From Bacteroidota bacterium (GTDB taxonomy: Bacteria > Bacteroidota > JABWAT01): DNA of 64,000 nt. Made by a program: the position numbers and the translations under genes. The first letter of the stretch is position 1. Each line of letters starts with the position of its first letter. Location: assembly GCA_013360915.1 (NCBI GenBank), contig JABWAT010000002.1, positions 384,098 to 448,097 on the forward strand, written 5' to 3'. Of this stretch, positions 1 through 9,456 are shown in pieces. Below the pieces are notes generated by a model. That model was not told where the DNA came from and did no database searches. It saw nothing but the letters and a program-made list of their open reading frames with translations.

Positions 1-444
1 ACCACCGGTGCTTTTTGTGCCTATGACTACAATGAAACGTTCGTTTCTTCAAATGGATACCTATATGATTGGTATGCCGTCGGGTCAGGATTGTTAGCAC
101 CTGCGGGATGGCGGGTTGCAACCGATCAGGACTGGAAGACACTTGTTGATTCGATAGGGGGGAATATAACTGCTGCTACCAAGCTGAAATCAACAGATGG
201 TTGGGGTAAGGATAATAATGGTACCAATGAATTTGGGTTTAATGTCTTACCTTCAGGCTATAGGACAGGGGATCTTGGGACTTTTCATAATTCTGGTACA
301 ATAGGATACTTCTGGAGTTCAACCGCATATAATGAAGGAAATGCCTGGTCCCGTGATATTCGGGGCAATTCATCACAAGTGACTCGCGATCCAGACGATA
401 AACGAAATGGATATTCCGTAAGGCTCGTCAGGGATATTAAATAG
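1..444 (+). CDS. FISUMP-domain protein, 3' part only
   Basis: The reading frame is open from the left window edge to a TAG at 442-444, so the N-terminus lies outside. The visible 147 residues match the FISUMP (Fibrobacter succinogenes major paralogous) domain: GAFCAYDYN, LYDWYAVGSG, LAPAGWRVATDQDW, then NEFGFNVLPSGYR, GYFWSSTAYNEGNAW and a final GYSVRLVRD. Such domains are found on secreted or surface lipoproteins of FCB-group bacteria; no biochemical function is established. It converges on the isocitrate dehydrogenase gene, with 28 bases between the two stops. Confidence 0.85.
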   Translation, partial: TTGAFCAYDYNETFVSSNGYLYDWYAVGSGLLAPAGWRVATDQDWKTLVDSIGGNITAATKLKSTDGWGKDNNGTNEFGFNVLPSGYRTGDLGTFHNSGTIGYFWSSTAYNEGNAWSRDIRGNSSQVTRDPDDKRNGYSVRLVRDIK

Positions 445-472
445 CCGTGAATGATCTTTAGGGCTCAATACC

Positions 473-1477
473 CTAACCAAGACGTGACAGAATTCCACCT
501 GTGAATGACTCGGTGTTACCTTTACCTCCCACATCGCGCGTGCAAACCGTCTTATCTGCCAGGGTATCAATCACCGCTTTCCGGATCCGGTCGGCGGCTG
601 TTTTTTCTCCGAGATAGTCCAGCATCATGCAGGCCGAAAAGAGAAAGGCCGTCGGATTGGCTTTACCCTGACCGGCTATATCGGGGGCCGATCCGTGGAC
701 AGCTTCGAATATGGCCCCCGTTGATCCGATGTTGGCAGAGCCGGTAACTCCCAGTCCGCCGACCAGACCCGAAGCCAGATCGGAAAGAATATCACCAAAC
801 AGATTGGTCGTCACCACCACATCAAAGCGTTCGGGCCGCACCACCATCTGCATGGCGCAGTTATCCACAATCATGTCTTCAAACTGGATGGTCGGGTAGG
901 CGCTGGCCAGTTCCTGTCCGATTTTGAGGAAAAGGCCGGTGGTCAGTTTCAGGATATTGGCTTTATGTACCAGTGTGACTTTTTTACGACCGTTTGCAAC
1001 CGCATATTCAAACGCTGCCCGGATGATCTTTTCACTGGCCTCCCGGGAAACAACCGCCTTGCTTTCCGCAATGGTCTGATTGGCGTCGAGCCATTGTTCC
1101 TGCCCGATGTACAATCCCTGCGTATTTTCCCGGAACATGACCAGATTGACAGACCGGAATGGGGTTTCCACCGACGGGATCGAAAATGCTGGCCGGATGT
1201 TGCAGTACAGGTCAAACATTTTCCTGAGAGTTACATTCACCGACCGGTACCCGCCACCCACCGGAGTGGTTAAGGGACCTTTCAATGCGACCTTATACAA
1301 CTTGATTTTATCCAGGGTGTCTTCAGGCAGGGGGTCGCCCACCGCATCGACCGCTGCCATTCCTGCCAGCGCAGGAATCCACTGAATGGGTACACCTGAT
1401 TTTTCCAGAATGATCTGAACGGACCGGGTGATTTCGGGTCCGATACCATCGCCGGGAATGAGAACGATCTGATGCAT
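473..1477 (-). CDS. isocitrate dehydrogenase, NAD-dependent type (isocitrate/isopropylmalate dehydrogenase family)
   Basis: Oxidative decarboxylation of isocitrate to 2-oxoglutarate in the TCA cycle is the likely reaction. The protein (334 aa) opens with the family signature HQIVLIPGDGIGPEIT and carries NVTLRKMFDLYCNIRPA, FRENTQGLYIG, HKANILK, a metal-binding region TTNLFGDILSDLASG and the nucleotide loop EAVHGSAPDIAGQGKANP. The short FDLYCNIRPA form and HKANILK favour NAD-type isocitrate dehydrogenase over isopropylmalate dehydrogenase; no leucine genes are nearby. The frame extends upstream to a TTG at 1522, but the ATG at 1477 is preceded by AGG at normal spacing and begins exactly at the conserved N-terminus, so it was chosen. 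Confidence 0.87.
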   Translation of the reverse strand: MHQIVLIPGDGIGPEITRSVQIILEKSGVPIQWIPALAGMAAVDAVGDPLPEDTLDKIKLYKVALKGPLTTPVGGGYRSVNVTLRKMFDLYCNIRPAFSIPSVETPFRSVNLVMFRENTQGLYIGQEQWLDANQTIAESKAVVSREASEKIIRAAFEYAVANGRKKVTLVHKANILKLTTGLFLKIGQELASAYPTIQFEDMIVDNCAMQMVVRPERFDVVVTTNLFGDILSDLASGLVGGLGVTGSANIGSTGAIFEAVHGSAPDIAGQGKANPTAFLFSACMMLDYLGEKTAADRIRKAVIDTLADKTVCTRDVGGKGNTESFTGGILSRLG

Positions 1478-1661
1478 AGCACACCTGCTGTTTGTTTGAG
1501 GTTTTTTACCTGATTTCTGCAAGGTAATTCAGTTTGAGCCGCTTTGAAAAACCAGTGATCCGATTCGGTTGAAAACTGAACGACAGATCGAATTAACTGA
1601 ACATTGCGTATCCGGGTTAGTCCCTCGGTTCGTAATTTGATTGTTCATCGGGTAATGAACT

Positions 1662-3299
1662 TCATTTTTCGTTCCTGTACTTACAACATTCAGGTAAGTT
1701 ATTGTATACGTCGGTACTGGACTTAAATTTGTCGGTATCATGCCCGGCTTTGGCAATGGCTTTTTGCACAACATCGATGCTGGTTCTTTTCGGTTCATAC
1801 TCGATGTGAATTTTTCTGGAGTCAGAATTCCATGAAGATGAAATAACCCCATTTACAGCATTCGCAGCCATTTCGATGCGTTCCTGGCAAAGTTCACAAT
1901 TACCTTCCACAGTAAATGTAGCATGCTGAATCATTCCAGTGGCGGGGGTGACTGTCTTGGTGGATGCAATTTCCTTTTCTTCAGAGTATTGCCTGCTGTG
2001 CACAGATTCTGCAACCGGCGTAGTGGTCGCATGAATATGGCCATTATTTAATTTTTCGCCATCCGGGTTCATCATACTGGGCTTACCTTCTAATTGAGCG
2101 GCCGCATCTACACTGAAAGTCCCTTGAGTAACAATTTCTTCGCCTTCGGACAAACCGGTTAATACGACATAGCTGTTTCCCAACACGGGACCAAGTACGA
2201 TTTCACGAATTTTAAAAATGGATTCGTCTGAATCGGATTGCCTGACATAAACAATTGATCGTTCACCAGTCCATAGGACCGCCGAACGGGGAACAACGAA
2301 TTTGTTCTGAAAATCTTTAAGGGTTGATTTGACGACACCAGATGCGAACATTTCCGGCTTAAGTTTGCCTTGACTGTTGCTAATTTCTACTCTGACCTTT
2401 GAAACACGCGTTACCGGATCGATAACCGGATCGATAAAGGTGATTTTGCCTGTAAAAACTGTACCGGGCAACGCTTGTAGTGAGAAGGAAATGTTGTCTC
2501 CCTGGTTCAGATAAGGTAAGTCACTTTCATAAGCATCAAACATTACCCAGACTGCTGAAAGATCGGTAACAACATACAGAATCATTCCCTGTGAAACATA
2601 GTCGCCGGTGTTTACCCGTTTCGCCGTTACAATTCCGGTGGTATTCGAAACCACTTCAAAGTTGCTTTGAACAGATCCGGAATTTTCAATCTTATCAATT
2701 TGATTATCGGTCAGTTTCCAAAACCGAAGTTTTTCCCTGGCAGCTTCATATAAATCGGCCTGAGTCCGTTTGTTTTTTGCTGATTCTAATAATTCCTGTT
2801 GTGCAGTAATCAAATCCGGGGAAAAGATCTCTGCAAGGATTTGTCCCCTTTGTACACTTTCGCCAGTAAAATTGACCATTAATTTTTCAATTCGTCCGGG
2901 AAAATGAGCAACCTGACTTTGTAACAACCGTTCATCGGCCTGTACTTTTCCGTACAAACGTACCTCTTTCATTGGTTTTTGGCGGGTAACAACCGACGTG
3001 TGAACATTGGCAAGAGCCACTGCATCTTTGGTCAGATGAATGGCGTTGGCATCTACAGGTGAGTTGGTTTTTGCCAACGGAATTAAGTCCATACCACAAA
3101 TCGGGCATTTGCCTGGTTCACTCAGCCGTATCTGTGGGTGCATTGAACAGGTCCAAATGGTTTCGCTTGCTGATTCGATGGCTTGATCAGGTTTGAGTTC
3201 TGACGGGTGTGTTGAATGAAAGATTAACCAACCGAAGAATAATCCGAGGAATGTAAACAAACCGTAAATCACATAGTTGTTTGAAAGTAATTTTTTCAT
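1662..3299 (-). CDS. cusB: heavy-metal efflux RND periplasmic adaptor with N-terminal metal-binding and C-terminal HMA domains
   Basis: Membrane-fusion subunit linking the RND pump to the outer-membrane channel for export of metal cations such as Cu/Ag or Co/Zn/Cd. Residues 11-27 form a membrane anchor; residues 49-76 carry the heavy-metal-binding motif WTCSMHPQI...CPICGMDLIPL. The HlyD-type barrel and hairpin region follows (QVAHFPGRIEKL, GKITFIDPVIDPVTRVSKV). A C-terminal extension from about residue 460 is an HMA domain (VEGNCELCQERIE) that ends LPECCKY. This HMA tail closely resembles the separate lipoprotein at 9035-9394. It is the last gene of the minus-strand efflux operon, 18 bases after the TolC-like gene. 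Metal specificity cannot be read from sequence. Confidence 0.88.
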   Translation of the reverse strand: MKKLLSNNYVIYGLFTFLGLFFGWLIFHSTHPSELKPDQAIESASETIWTCSMHPQIRLSEPGKCPICGMDLIPLAKTNSPVDANAIHLTKDAVALANVHTSVVTRQKPMKEVRLYGKVQADERLLQSQVAHFPGRIEKLMVNFTGESVQRGQILAEIFSPDLITAQQELLESAKNKRTQADLYEAAREKLRFWKLTDNQIDKIENSGSVQSNFEVVSNTTGIVTAKRVNTGDYVSQGMILYVVTDLSAVWVMFDAYESDLPYLNQGDNISFSLQALPGTVFTGKITFIDPVIDPVTRVSKVRVEISNSQGKLKPEMFASGVVKSTLKDFQNKFVVPRSAVLWTGERSIVYVRQSDSDESIFKIREIVLGPVLGNSYVVLTGLSEGEEIVTQGTFSVDAAAQLEGKPSMMNPDGEKLNNGHIHATTTPVAESVHSRQYSEEKEIASTKTVTPATGMIQHATFTVEGNCELCQERIEMAANAVNGVISSSWNSDSRKIHIEYEPKRTSIDVVQKAIAKAGHDTDKFKSSTDVYNNLPECCKYRNEK

Positions 3300-3317
3300 T
3301 TCGGTATAAGTTTATGT

Positions 3318-4778
3318 TTATTGAATGTTATTAACGGCCATCAATCGTTCCAGCAAGGCGATTGACGAATTGAATTCGGTCAGGGCTTGAATTTTTTTAA
3401 GCTCGTAATCGAGCAATTGCTGACGAACACGCAATAAATCAGTCAGACCGGTTCCCGAGGTGGAATAGTTTTTAGTCAGAATGTCTAACGTCTTCTGTAC
3501 CAATTGGCTTTGGTTGCTATAAAGTATCATCCGTTGTTCTGCGTTCTGATATAATTGTAATGCGTCGTAGTACTCAGCCTGAAGCGATTTTGATGCTGAT
3601 TGGTATCCGTATTCTGTGGCTGATTTCATCAGGTCGACTTCTGCTTCCATTGCGTTGTATTTATCCCGGTAAAGGGGAATTGAAACTGAAATCATCGGCA
3701 TAATCATGTCTTGACCGTTCATTTCAGTTGTGGAAAAATTACTTTTATTAATTACCGAATAATTCAATCCCAGACCCACCATCGGGTAACTCATTCGGGA
3801 GACCATTTTTTTTCGGGCCTCCAGCGCGTTTTTTTCATGTTGTAACATGTTCAGCATCGGGTTATTGACAAGAATACTGTCCGGAATCTGCATCAGTGAA
3901 AGGCGAGGCGATTTCGGTTTGATGCTGTCGGGTAGGGTAACAAAGGAAGTTAATGGTCTGTTCAGGTAGGCGTTGAACCTCGCACCAATTGTGGTTTGCT
4001 GGTTCTTAAGCTGTGAAATATTGTATTCGAGCTCAGATATTTCAATCTGGATCCGGTACAAATCAGCCAGTCCCGATCCATTGCTGTTTGAACCCATTGA
4101 AAATTGAGAATTTGCCATTGAGGTCTGACTATTGCCGACGGCCAGGTTACTGGTAGAATTACCCCCCATGCTGCCTGAAACCATCAAGTCCTGAGTAGTA
4201 TTCTGGTCAGGGCTGTTGGACATAGTGGATCCGATTGATGACGCGTTGCTTCCACTTGTAGAAACGGCTTTAAACTTCACCAGAGTTAGCCGTTCAATTG
4301 ATCGTAATAATCCGATTGCCTTTTCAGAAATGAGAATTTCCTGCTGATTTTTATACAACTCATACCATGTCCGCTGTACATTATAAAACACCTGAGATCT
4401 GGCCTCACGAAACGATTCATATTTTGCCTTTGCCATCAGACTCATTTCGTCCTTTGCGTTTTCAAGGACACCAAACCAGGGGAACATTTGCATGAGCCGA
4501 ATATCAGCAACCTGTTCACCACTTAATACTTCCATTGGGCTGATGAAAACGCCAACGCTTAACTCAGGATCCGGTAAACTGCCCGCTTGAGCAACTTTTT
4601 GTAAAGCGGCCTTGTACTCACTGTATTTCTGCAAAATGGCAGGATTATTTTTTGCGGCAATTTCCTGGTAATGCCAAAGCGAATCGGAAGGTTGCTGTGC
4701 AATTGCCCTGAAATAAATTCCAAATAAAAGGAAAGTTAAAAGCAAGGTTTTATTAATTATCGATCTCATTGTTTTCAT
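3318..4778 (-). CDS. TolC-family outer-membrane channel of metal efflux system
   Basis: Outer-membrane efflux protein of the CusC/CzcC kind (486 aa) with a signal peptide ending ...FRAIAQQ. Two OEP repeats are visible: LPDPELSVGVFI with VFYNVQRTWYELYKNQQ in the first half, and RMSYPMVGLGLNYSV with LQLYQNAEQRMILY in the second. Residues about 172-236 are an unusual low-complexity insertion rich in Ser, Asn, Gly and Met between helices of the first repeat. The start ATG at 4778 overlaps the end of the pump gene by 26 bases, indicating translational coupling; an alternative ATG lies three codons downstream. Together with the pump and adaptor it should form the trans-envelope conduit. Confidence 0.87.
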   Translation of the reverse strand: MKTMRSIINKTLLLTFLLFGIYFRAIAQQPSDSLWHYQEIAAKNNPAILQKYSEYKAALQKVAQAGSLPDPELSVGVFISPMEVLSGEQVADIRLMQMFPWFGVLENAKDEMSLMAKAKYESFREARSQVFYNVQRTWYELYKNQQEILISEKAIGLLRSIERLTLVKFKAVSTSGSNASSIGSTMSNSPDQNTTQDLMVSGSMGGNSTSNLAVGNSQTSMANSQFSMGSNSNGSGLADLYRIQIEISELEYNISQLKNQQTTIGARFNAYLNRPLTSFVTLPDSIKPKSPRLSLMQIPDSILVNNPMLNMLQHEKNALEARKKMVSRMSYPMVGLGLNYSVINKSNFSTTEMNGQDMIMPMISVSIPLYRDKYNAMEAEVDLMKSATEYGYQSASKSLQAEYYDALQLYQNAEQRMILYSNQSQLVQKTLDILTKNYSTSGTGLTDLLRVRQQLLDYELKKIQALTEFNSSIALLERLMAVNNIQ

Positions 4779-7700
4779 GTTTTCTTAAAAGTGTACTACG
4801 ATTGGATTTTTCATGGCTGACCACCCATTCCCTCCACATGGCCTGAAATAAAGGCACTACAAAGACAGTCATGACCTGTATTACCATGCCGCCAAAGGTT
4901 GGAATTGCCATTGGGACCATGATATCAGCGCCCTTACCGGTTGATGTAAGTACTGGAAGTAATGCAATGACAGCCACTGCGGTTGTCATCATGGCGGGGC
5001 GCACCCGTTTCCGACCTGCAGTAATAACAGCCTCCCGTACTTCCTGAATGGTGGACGGTTTTTTTTCTTCGAAAACCTGATGGATATAGGTGCCCATAAT
5101 AACCCCATCATTGGTGGCAATTCCAAAGAGGGCAATGAACCCAACCCAAACGGCAACGCTCAGATTGATCGGGTGCATTTGAAATAAATCGCGCATGTTT
5201 ATTCCTGCAACCGAAAAGTTTAAAAACCAATCCTGACTATACAGCCATAGCATGATAAATCCACCGGCGAAAGCAACAAATACACCCGAAAAATGTATGA
5301 ACGACGCGGTAACAGTTTTAAATTGAAAGAAAAGCAATAAGAATATCACGAAAAGGCTGATTGGAATAACAATAGCCAGTCTTTTGGTTGCACGCAGTTG
5401 TTGTTCATAATTTCCAGCAAATTTGTAGCTAACACCAGGCGACAGATTTATTTCACCGGAATCAATCTTATTTTTCAGGATTCCGGCTGCTTCTTCGACG
5501 ACATCGACTTCAGCAACGCCCTCAATTTTATCGAAAATTACATAGCCAACAAGGAATGTATTCTCGCTCCGGATCATTTGTGCACCCCGTGTGTAATCAA
5601 TATCGGCAATTTCACCCAAGGGAATCTGAACCCCATTCATTGCAGGAATGAGTATCCGTTTTATATCATCTGGCGTGTCGCGGAGTTCACGGGCATATCT
5701 TACCCGAATTGGGAATCGCTCTCGTCCCTCCACTGAACTGCTTAGGGCCATACCGCCCACAGCTACCTGTAAAATTTCCTGCACATCGCTTATACTCATT
5801 CCATAGCGAGCCATTGCCTCTCGGTTCAGTTTGATTTCGATGTAGGGAGCACCAACGGCACGGTCATAAAATACGGCAGGTGCCTTTACTGAAGGGACTT
5901 CCTTTAATGCTTGTTCGAATTGCAAGCCGGCATGTTCGATGGTTGACAAATCCGGACCATATACTTTTAAGCCCATTGGCGCACGCATTCCGGTGGACAG
6001 CATTACCAACCGGGTTTCGATCGGTTGCAATTTTGGTGCAGAAGTTAACCCCGGTATGTTTGTGACTTTTACGATTTCATTCCAGATATCATTCGGTTTT
6101 TTAATATGAGACCGCCACTGGCGAAAAAATTCACCTCCGGTATCGGGAATCAGACTATCGGCCGGGATTGCCCTGAAAGGTTCCTTCTCCGGATTATAAT
6201 TGGTTCCGTCTGACAGGATGAAACTGCCGTTTTCATCGACTTTAAACCGTTCCCTGTGTCCGTTTTCATTCAGAATGTATTCGGAACGGTAGTTGATCGT
6301 ATTTTCGAACATTTGCACAGGCGCAGGATCAAGGGCTGAATTGACCCGACCCCATTTTCCAACAGCAACTTCAACTTCTGGAATTGAAGACAGACGTTTG
6401 TCCAGAGTTTCGATGTACTGTAAGTTCTTTTCGATACTTGAATGGGGCATACTGGTCGGCATCAACAGAAAGGAACCTTCGTTAAGGGAGGGCATAAATT
6501 CTTTGCCGATTCCAGGAAATGTTTTTGCCGGGACTTGCCAGACAGAGTTTTGTCGAAAACTACTCCACCCGATCTTTTCAAATCCATTGGCAACAAATCC
6601 AAAAACTTCGTCGAATCCAATCCATACCAGTAAACCAAAAAACAGGGTAAAGATTGGCAGTAAGAGAAATTTCCATTTATTGTGTAAGCCCCAATGCAAA
6701 ATGGGTTCATAAAAATGAACCATTGACATGAGTGCCAACAGAATTACCGATACAATTCCGGATACAAACAAGAAATTTACCCAAACGCTGTTGTGTGCAC
6801 CAAGAGGCAACCACTCCACCGATAAAAAATAAGTTGCGACCAGAACTGTGATCGCGATATTGATATAATTCGGGAACTCTTTCCGGAGCTCAGGCCACCG
6901 ATGGTCGAGTAAATTATTGATTCCAATCGCAATTAAGGCCAATGCAGGCCAGGTTTGCCATCCGATGATAAATACAATGCCTGCTATAATTAAACTGGCA
7001 TTCCAGTATCTGCGTATTTTTTGGGTGTCGAATCGGATATTGAAAAGAATATGTACCAGGGTCGGTAAGACCACAATGCCAAGAATAAAGGCAGAGATCA
7101 AAGCGAACGTTTTCGTAAAAGCCAACGGGTGAAATAATTTACCCTCAGCGGCTTCCATTGCAAAAACTGGTAAAAAGCTGACAATGGTGGTGGCAATCGA
7201 CGTGACTACCGCATCCCGCACTTCTGTTGTTGCTTTATAGATCACGGAAAGCAATTTTTTACCGCGAACACCGTGGTTTTCTGGCATTTCGAGATGCCTG
7301 AGAATATTCTCGACATCAACGATGCCAATATCCACCATGACGCCGATTGCAATGGCAATACCTGACAGTGCAACCACATTGGCATCAACGCCAAAAAAGT
7401 GCATCAATATGAAAGTCATCAATACACCAATGGGTAGCAGTCCAGCAACAATAAGGGAGGCTCTCAGGTTAAGTACTAATACAATGATCACAATGATGCT
7501 GATCAGAATTTCGTGTGACAGCGCAGATTCAAGTGTCCCAATCGTTTCTTTAATCAATCCGGTCCGATCGTAAAAAGGCACAATCGTCACCTTCGAAATG
7601 GAGCCATCGTTCAGGGTTTTTTGAGGTAAACCGGCATCAATTTCCCTGATTTTGTCTTTAACATTATTGATGACTTCCATTGGATTTGAACCGTATCGTG

Positions 7701-8622
7701 CCACGACCACTGCACCTACGGCCTCAGAACCCCCTTTATCCAATCCACCCCGCCGGGTTGCAGGGCCAAAGGAGGTATGGGCCACATCCTTGATTCGAAC
7801 AGGAACGTTGTTTCTGACTGCCACAACCGAATTCTCGAGGTCTTCGAGGGTTTTAACATAACCCAATCCACGGATTATATATTCCACATGGTTCAGTTCA
7901 ATGGTTTCTGCTCCAATATCAAGATTGCTCTTACGAACAGCATTCATAACATCCATGACTGACACGGCGAAGGCTTTCAGTGCTTCCGGGTTAAGATCAA
8001 CCTGATATTCCTTGATGAAACCACCAACTGATGCTATTTCGGAAACACCTTCAGCAGTGGAAAGTCCATATTTCACGTAGAAATCCTGTATGGAACGCAG
8101 TTCCTGGGGATTCCAACCACCATTGGGTTTGCCGGTGGCGGGATCCCGGCCTTCGAGGGTGTACCAGAATATTTGTCCGAGTGCAGTAGCGTCCGGACCA
8201 AGTGTGGGGGTCACGCCGGTCGGTAAGGTACCGGAAGGTAAGGAATTCAATTTTTCAAGAATGCGTGAACGGCTCCAGTAAAATTCAACGTCATCCTTGA
8301 AAATGACATAGATAAACGACATGCCAAACATGGATGTACTTCGAACGGTTTTTACACCAGGGATACCCAACAATGCAGTGGTCAACGGGTACGTTACCTG
8401 ATCCTGAATATCCTTGGGAGACCGTCCCATCCACTCTGTGGCAACAATTTGCTGGTTGTCACCAATATCTGGAATTGCATCAACAGGAACCGGATCCCGG
8501 GGTAGAAATCCAGTGTGCCAATTAAATGGTGTATAAACGATACCTGACACCACAAAGGCAATGAGAAAAATGATCGTAATCAGTCGGTTTTCAAGAAAAT
8601 ACTTGACAAGTCGGTTAAACAT
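4753..8622 (-). CDS. cusA: CusA/CzcA-family heavy-metal RND efflux pump, extended form
   Basis: Inner-membrane proton-driven pump that exports heavy-metal ions through the adaptor and TolC-like channel. The start MFNRLVKYFLENRLITI, PDIGDNQQIVATEWMGRSP, the transmembrane proton-relay region VALSGIAIAIGVMVDIGIVDVENI and GIATNDGVIMGTYI identify the family. At 1289 residues it is about 240 longer than E. coli CusA. The additions are extra hydrophobic segments roughly between residues 535 and 660 and a hydrophilic periplasmic insertion around residues 760-850 (SEYILNENGHRERFKVDENG region). Similar long versions are known in Bacteroidota. No strong Shine-Dalgarno precedes the ATG at 8622. Confidence 0.92.
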   Translation of the reverse strand: MFNRLVKYFLENRLITIIFLIAFVVSGIVYTPFNWHTGFLPRDPVPVDAIPDIGDNQQIVATEWMGRSPKDIQDQVTYPLTTALLGIPGVKTVRSTSMFGMSFIYVIFKDDVEFYWSRSRILEKLNSLPSGTLPTGVTPTLGPDATALGQIFWYTLEGRDPATGKPNGGWNPQELRSIQDFYVKYGLSTAEGVSEIASVGGFIKEYQVDLNPEALKAFAVSVMDVMNAVRKSNLDIGAETIELNHVEYIIRGLGYVKTLEDLENSVVAVRNNVPVRIKDVAHTSFGPATRRGGLDKGGSEAVGAVVVARYGSNPMEVINNVKDKIREIDAGLPQKTLNDGSISKVTIVPFYDRTGLIKETIGTLESALSHEILISIIVIIVLVLNLRASLIVAGLLPIGVLMTFILMHFFGVDANVVALSGIAIAIGVMVDIGIVDVENILRHLEMPENHGVRGKKLLSVIYKATTEVRDAVVTSIATTIVSFLPVFAMEAAEGKLFHPLAFTKTFALISAFILGIVVLPTLVHILFNIRFDTQKIRRYWNASLIIAGIVFIIGWQTWPALALIAIGINNLLDHRWPELRKEFPNYINIAITVLVATYFLSVEWLPLGAHNSVWVNFLFVSGIVSVILLALMSMVHFYEPILHWGLHNKWKFLLLPIFTLFFGLLVWIGFDEVFGFVANGFEKIGWSSFRQNSVWQVPAKTFPGIGKEFMPSLNEGSFLLMPTSMPHSSIEKNLQYIETLDKRLSSIPEVEVAVGKWGRVNSALDPAPVQMFENTINYRSEYILNENGHRERFKVDENGSFILSDGTNYNPEKEPFRAIPADSLIPDTGGEFFRQWRSHIKKPNDIWNEIVKVTNIPGLTSAPKLQPIETRLVMLSTGMRAPMGLKVYGPDLSTIEHAGLQFEQALKEVPSVKAPAVFYDRAVGAPYIEIKLNREAMARYGMSISDVQEILQVAVGGMALSSSVEGRERFPIRVRYARELRDTPDDIKRILIPAMNGVQIPLGEIADIDYTRGAQMIRSENTFLVGYVIFDKIEGVAEVDVVEEAAGILKNKIDSGEINLSPGVSYKFAGNYEQQLRATKRLAIVIPISLFVIFLLLFFQFKTVTASFIHFSGVFVAFAGGFIMLWLYSQDWFLNFSVAGINMRDLFQMHPINLSVAVWVGFIALFGIATNDGVIMGTYIHQVFEEKKPSTIQEVREAVITAGRKRVRPAMMTTAVAVIALLPVLTSTGKGADIMVPMAIPTFGGMVIQVMTVFVVPLFQAMWREWVVSHEKSNRSTLLRKHENNEIDN

Positions 8623-9034
8623 GTTTGATGATTGGATTAGCGATGAACCTTTTAAGAATACTATTTGTCATGACCACAAAATGCACTGACGATCAGTATA
8701 TTTTCCTTTCGTCAACTTCGGTATTTGCTGGTCCGCAATTCCTTCTGGCCATGATCTTCAAGTTATCGGCTACCCGATTCCTTTTCCTGAAAAATCATGA
8801 ATTGATAACCGTCAGGGAGGAAAAACCAGATACTGACTTGCGTTTTACATCCGCTTTTTAATGTCAACTGATTGCGTTCTGTGGAAGACACCATTAAACA
8901 AACAGAACCATTTCGTTTTTGACGGTGTATTCCTTTACCACCCGAAGAATTTCAATGATTATTCGTTGTACGGTAAGGCCATGCCAAGGCCCAATGGACC
9001 CTGGCTGTATCCTTGCACACAAGTAAGTCTTACG
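8623..9034. other. 412-base gap inside the metal-efflux operon, no convincing gene
   Basis: This stretch separates the pump gene from the upstream HMA lipoprotein gene. Short frames exist on both strands but lack family motifs and have no clear ribosome site. The region is AT-rich next to the pump start and may hold an internal minus-strand promoter, but no convincing -35/-10 or TAnnTTTG pair with correct spacing was found. Confidence 0.5.
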
Positions 9035-9394
9035 TCACTGACCCTTGGTTGTCTGCTGACGGGGGTAATGGCAGCAATGTGGCAATTTTGAGTATACTGA
9101 ATCGGGTGCTTGTTCAGTCGGGGTATCGTGACCGACAGCAGCAATTGCCTTTTGGATGGCAATCACGCTGATTTTGGCCGGATCGAAAACAACAGTCAGT
9201 TGTTTGGTCTCCTTATTCCACGATGCTGTTTCTACTCCGGGTTGTTTCAGTGTTGTTTTTTCGATGCGGGTTTTACACATCGAGCACTCACCAGCCACAA
9301 AAAAGGTTTCGGTGTTCACACCGTTGGAAGTCTGATTACCGGTTGATGTGCAGGCCAGTAAAAAGGAAGCGAGAAAGATAAAAAGCGTTTTCAT
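9035..9394 (-). CDS. HMA-domain metal-binding lipoprotein
   Basis: A 119-residue protein with a lipoprotein signal (LLAC, lipidated Cys at residue 15) and one heavy-metal-associated domain. The metal site GECSMCKTRIE places Cys at about residues 37 and 40, and the tail ends KLPHCCHYP with a second Cys pair. The same layout (HMA domain, GHDT, VY-LP-CC-Y) is fused to the C-terminus of the adaptor at 1662-3299, so both probably capture the exported metal in the periplasm. It lies upstream of the pump gene and downstream of the HYC_CC_PP-type gene on the same strand. Metal identity is unknown; Cu(I)/Ag(I) or Hg(II) would suit a CxxC site. Confidence 0.8.
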   Translation of the reverse strand: MKTLFIFLASFLLACTSTGNQTSNGVNTETFFVAGECSMCKTRIEKTTLKQPGVETASWNKETKQLTVVFDPAKISVIAIQKAIAAVGHDTPTEQAPDSVYSKLPHCCHYPRQQTTKGQ

Positions 9395-9456
9395 GATGAA
9401 TTCCTGAAATGGTTAAGATAAAAACAGACCAAACGACAGAGCGGTTGGCTGCGGAT

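Noticed and set aside
458-476. TTAGGG/CCCTAA hairpin as a terminator between the first two genes
   Set aside because: The stem is 6 bp, lacks a T-run and overlaps the stop of the dehydrogenase gene.
473-1477. 3-isopropylmalate dehydrogenase (leuB)
   Set aside because: The substrate-loop sequence and HKANILK match NAD-type isocitrate dehydrogenase, and no leu genes are nearby.
8625-9091. Two + strand frames in the gap upstream of the pump gene
   Set aside because: No motifs, no Shine-Dalgarno, and the second runs antisense into the HMA lipoprotein gene.
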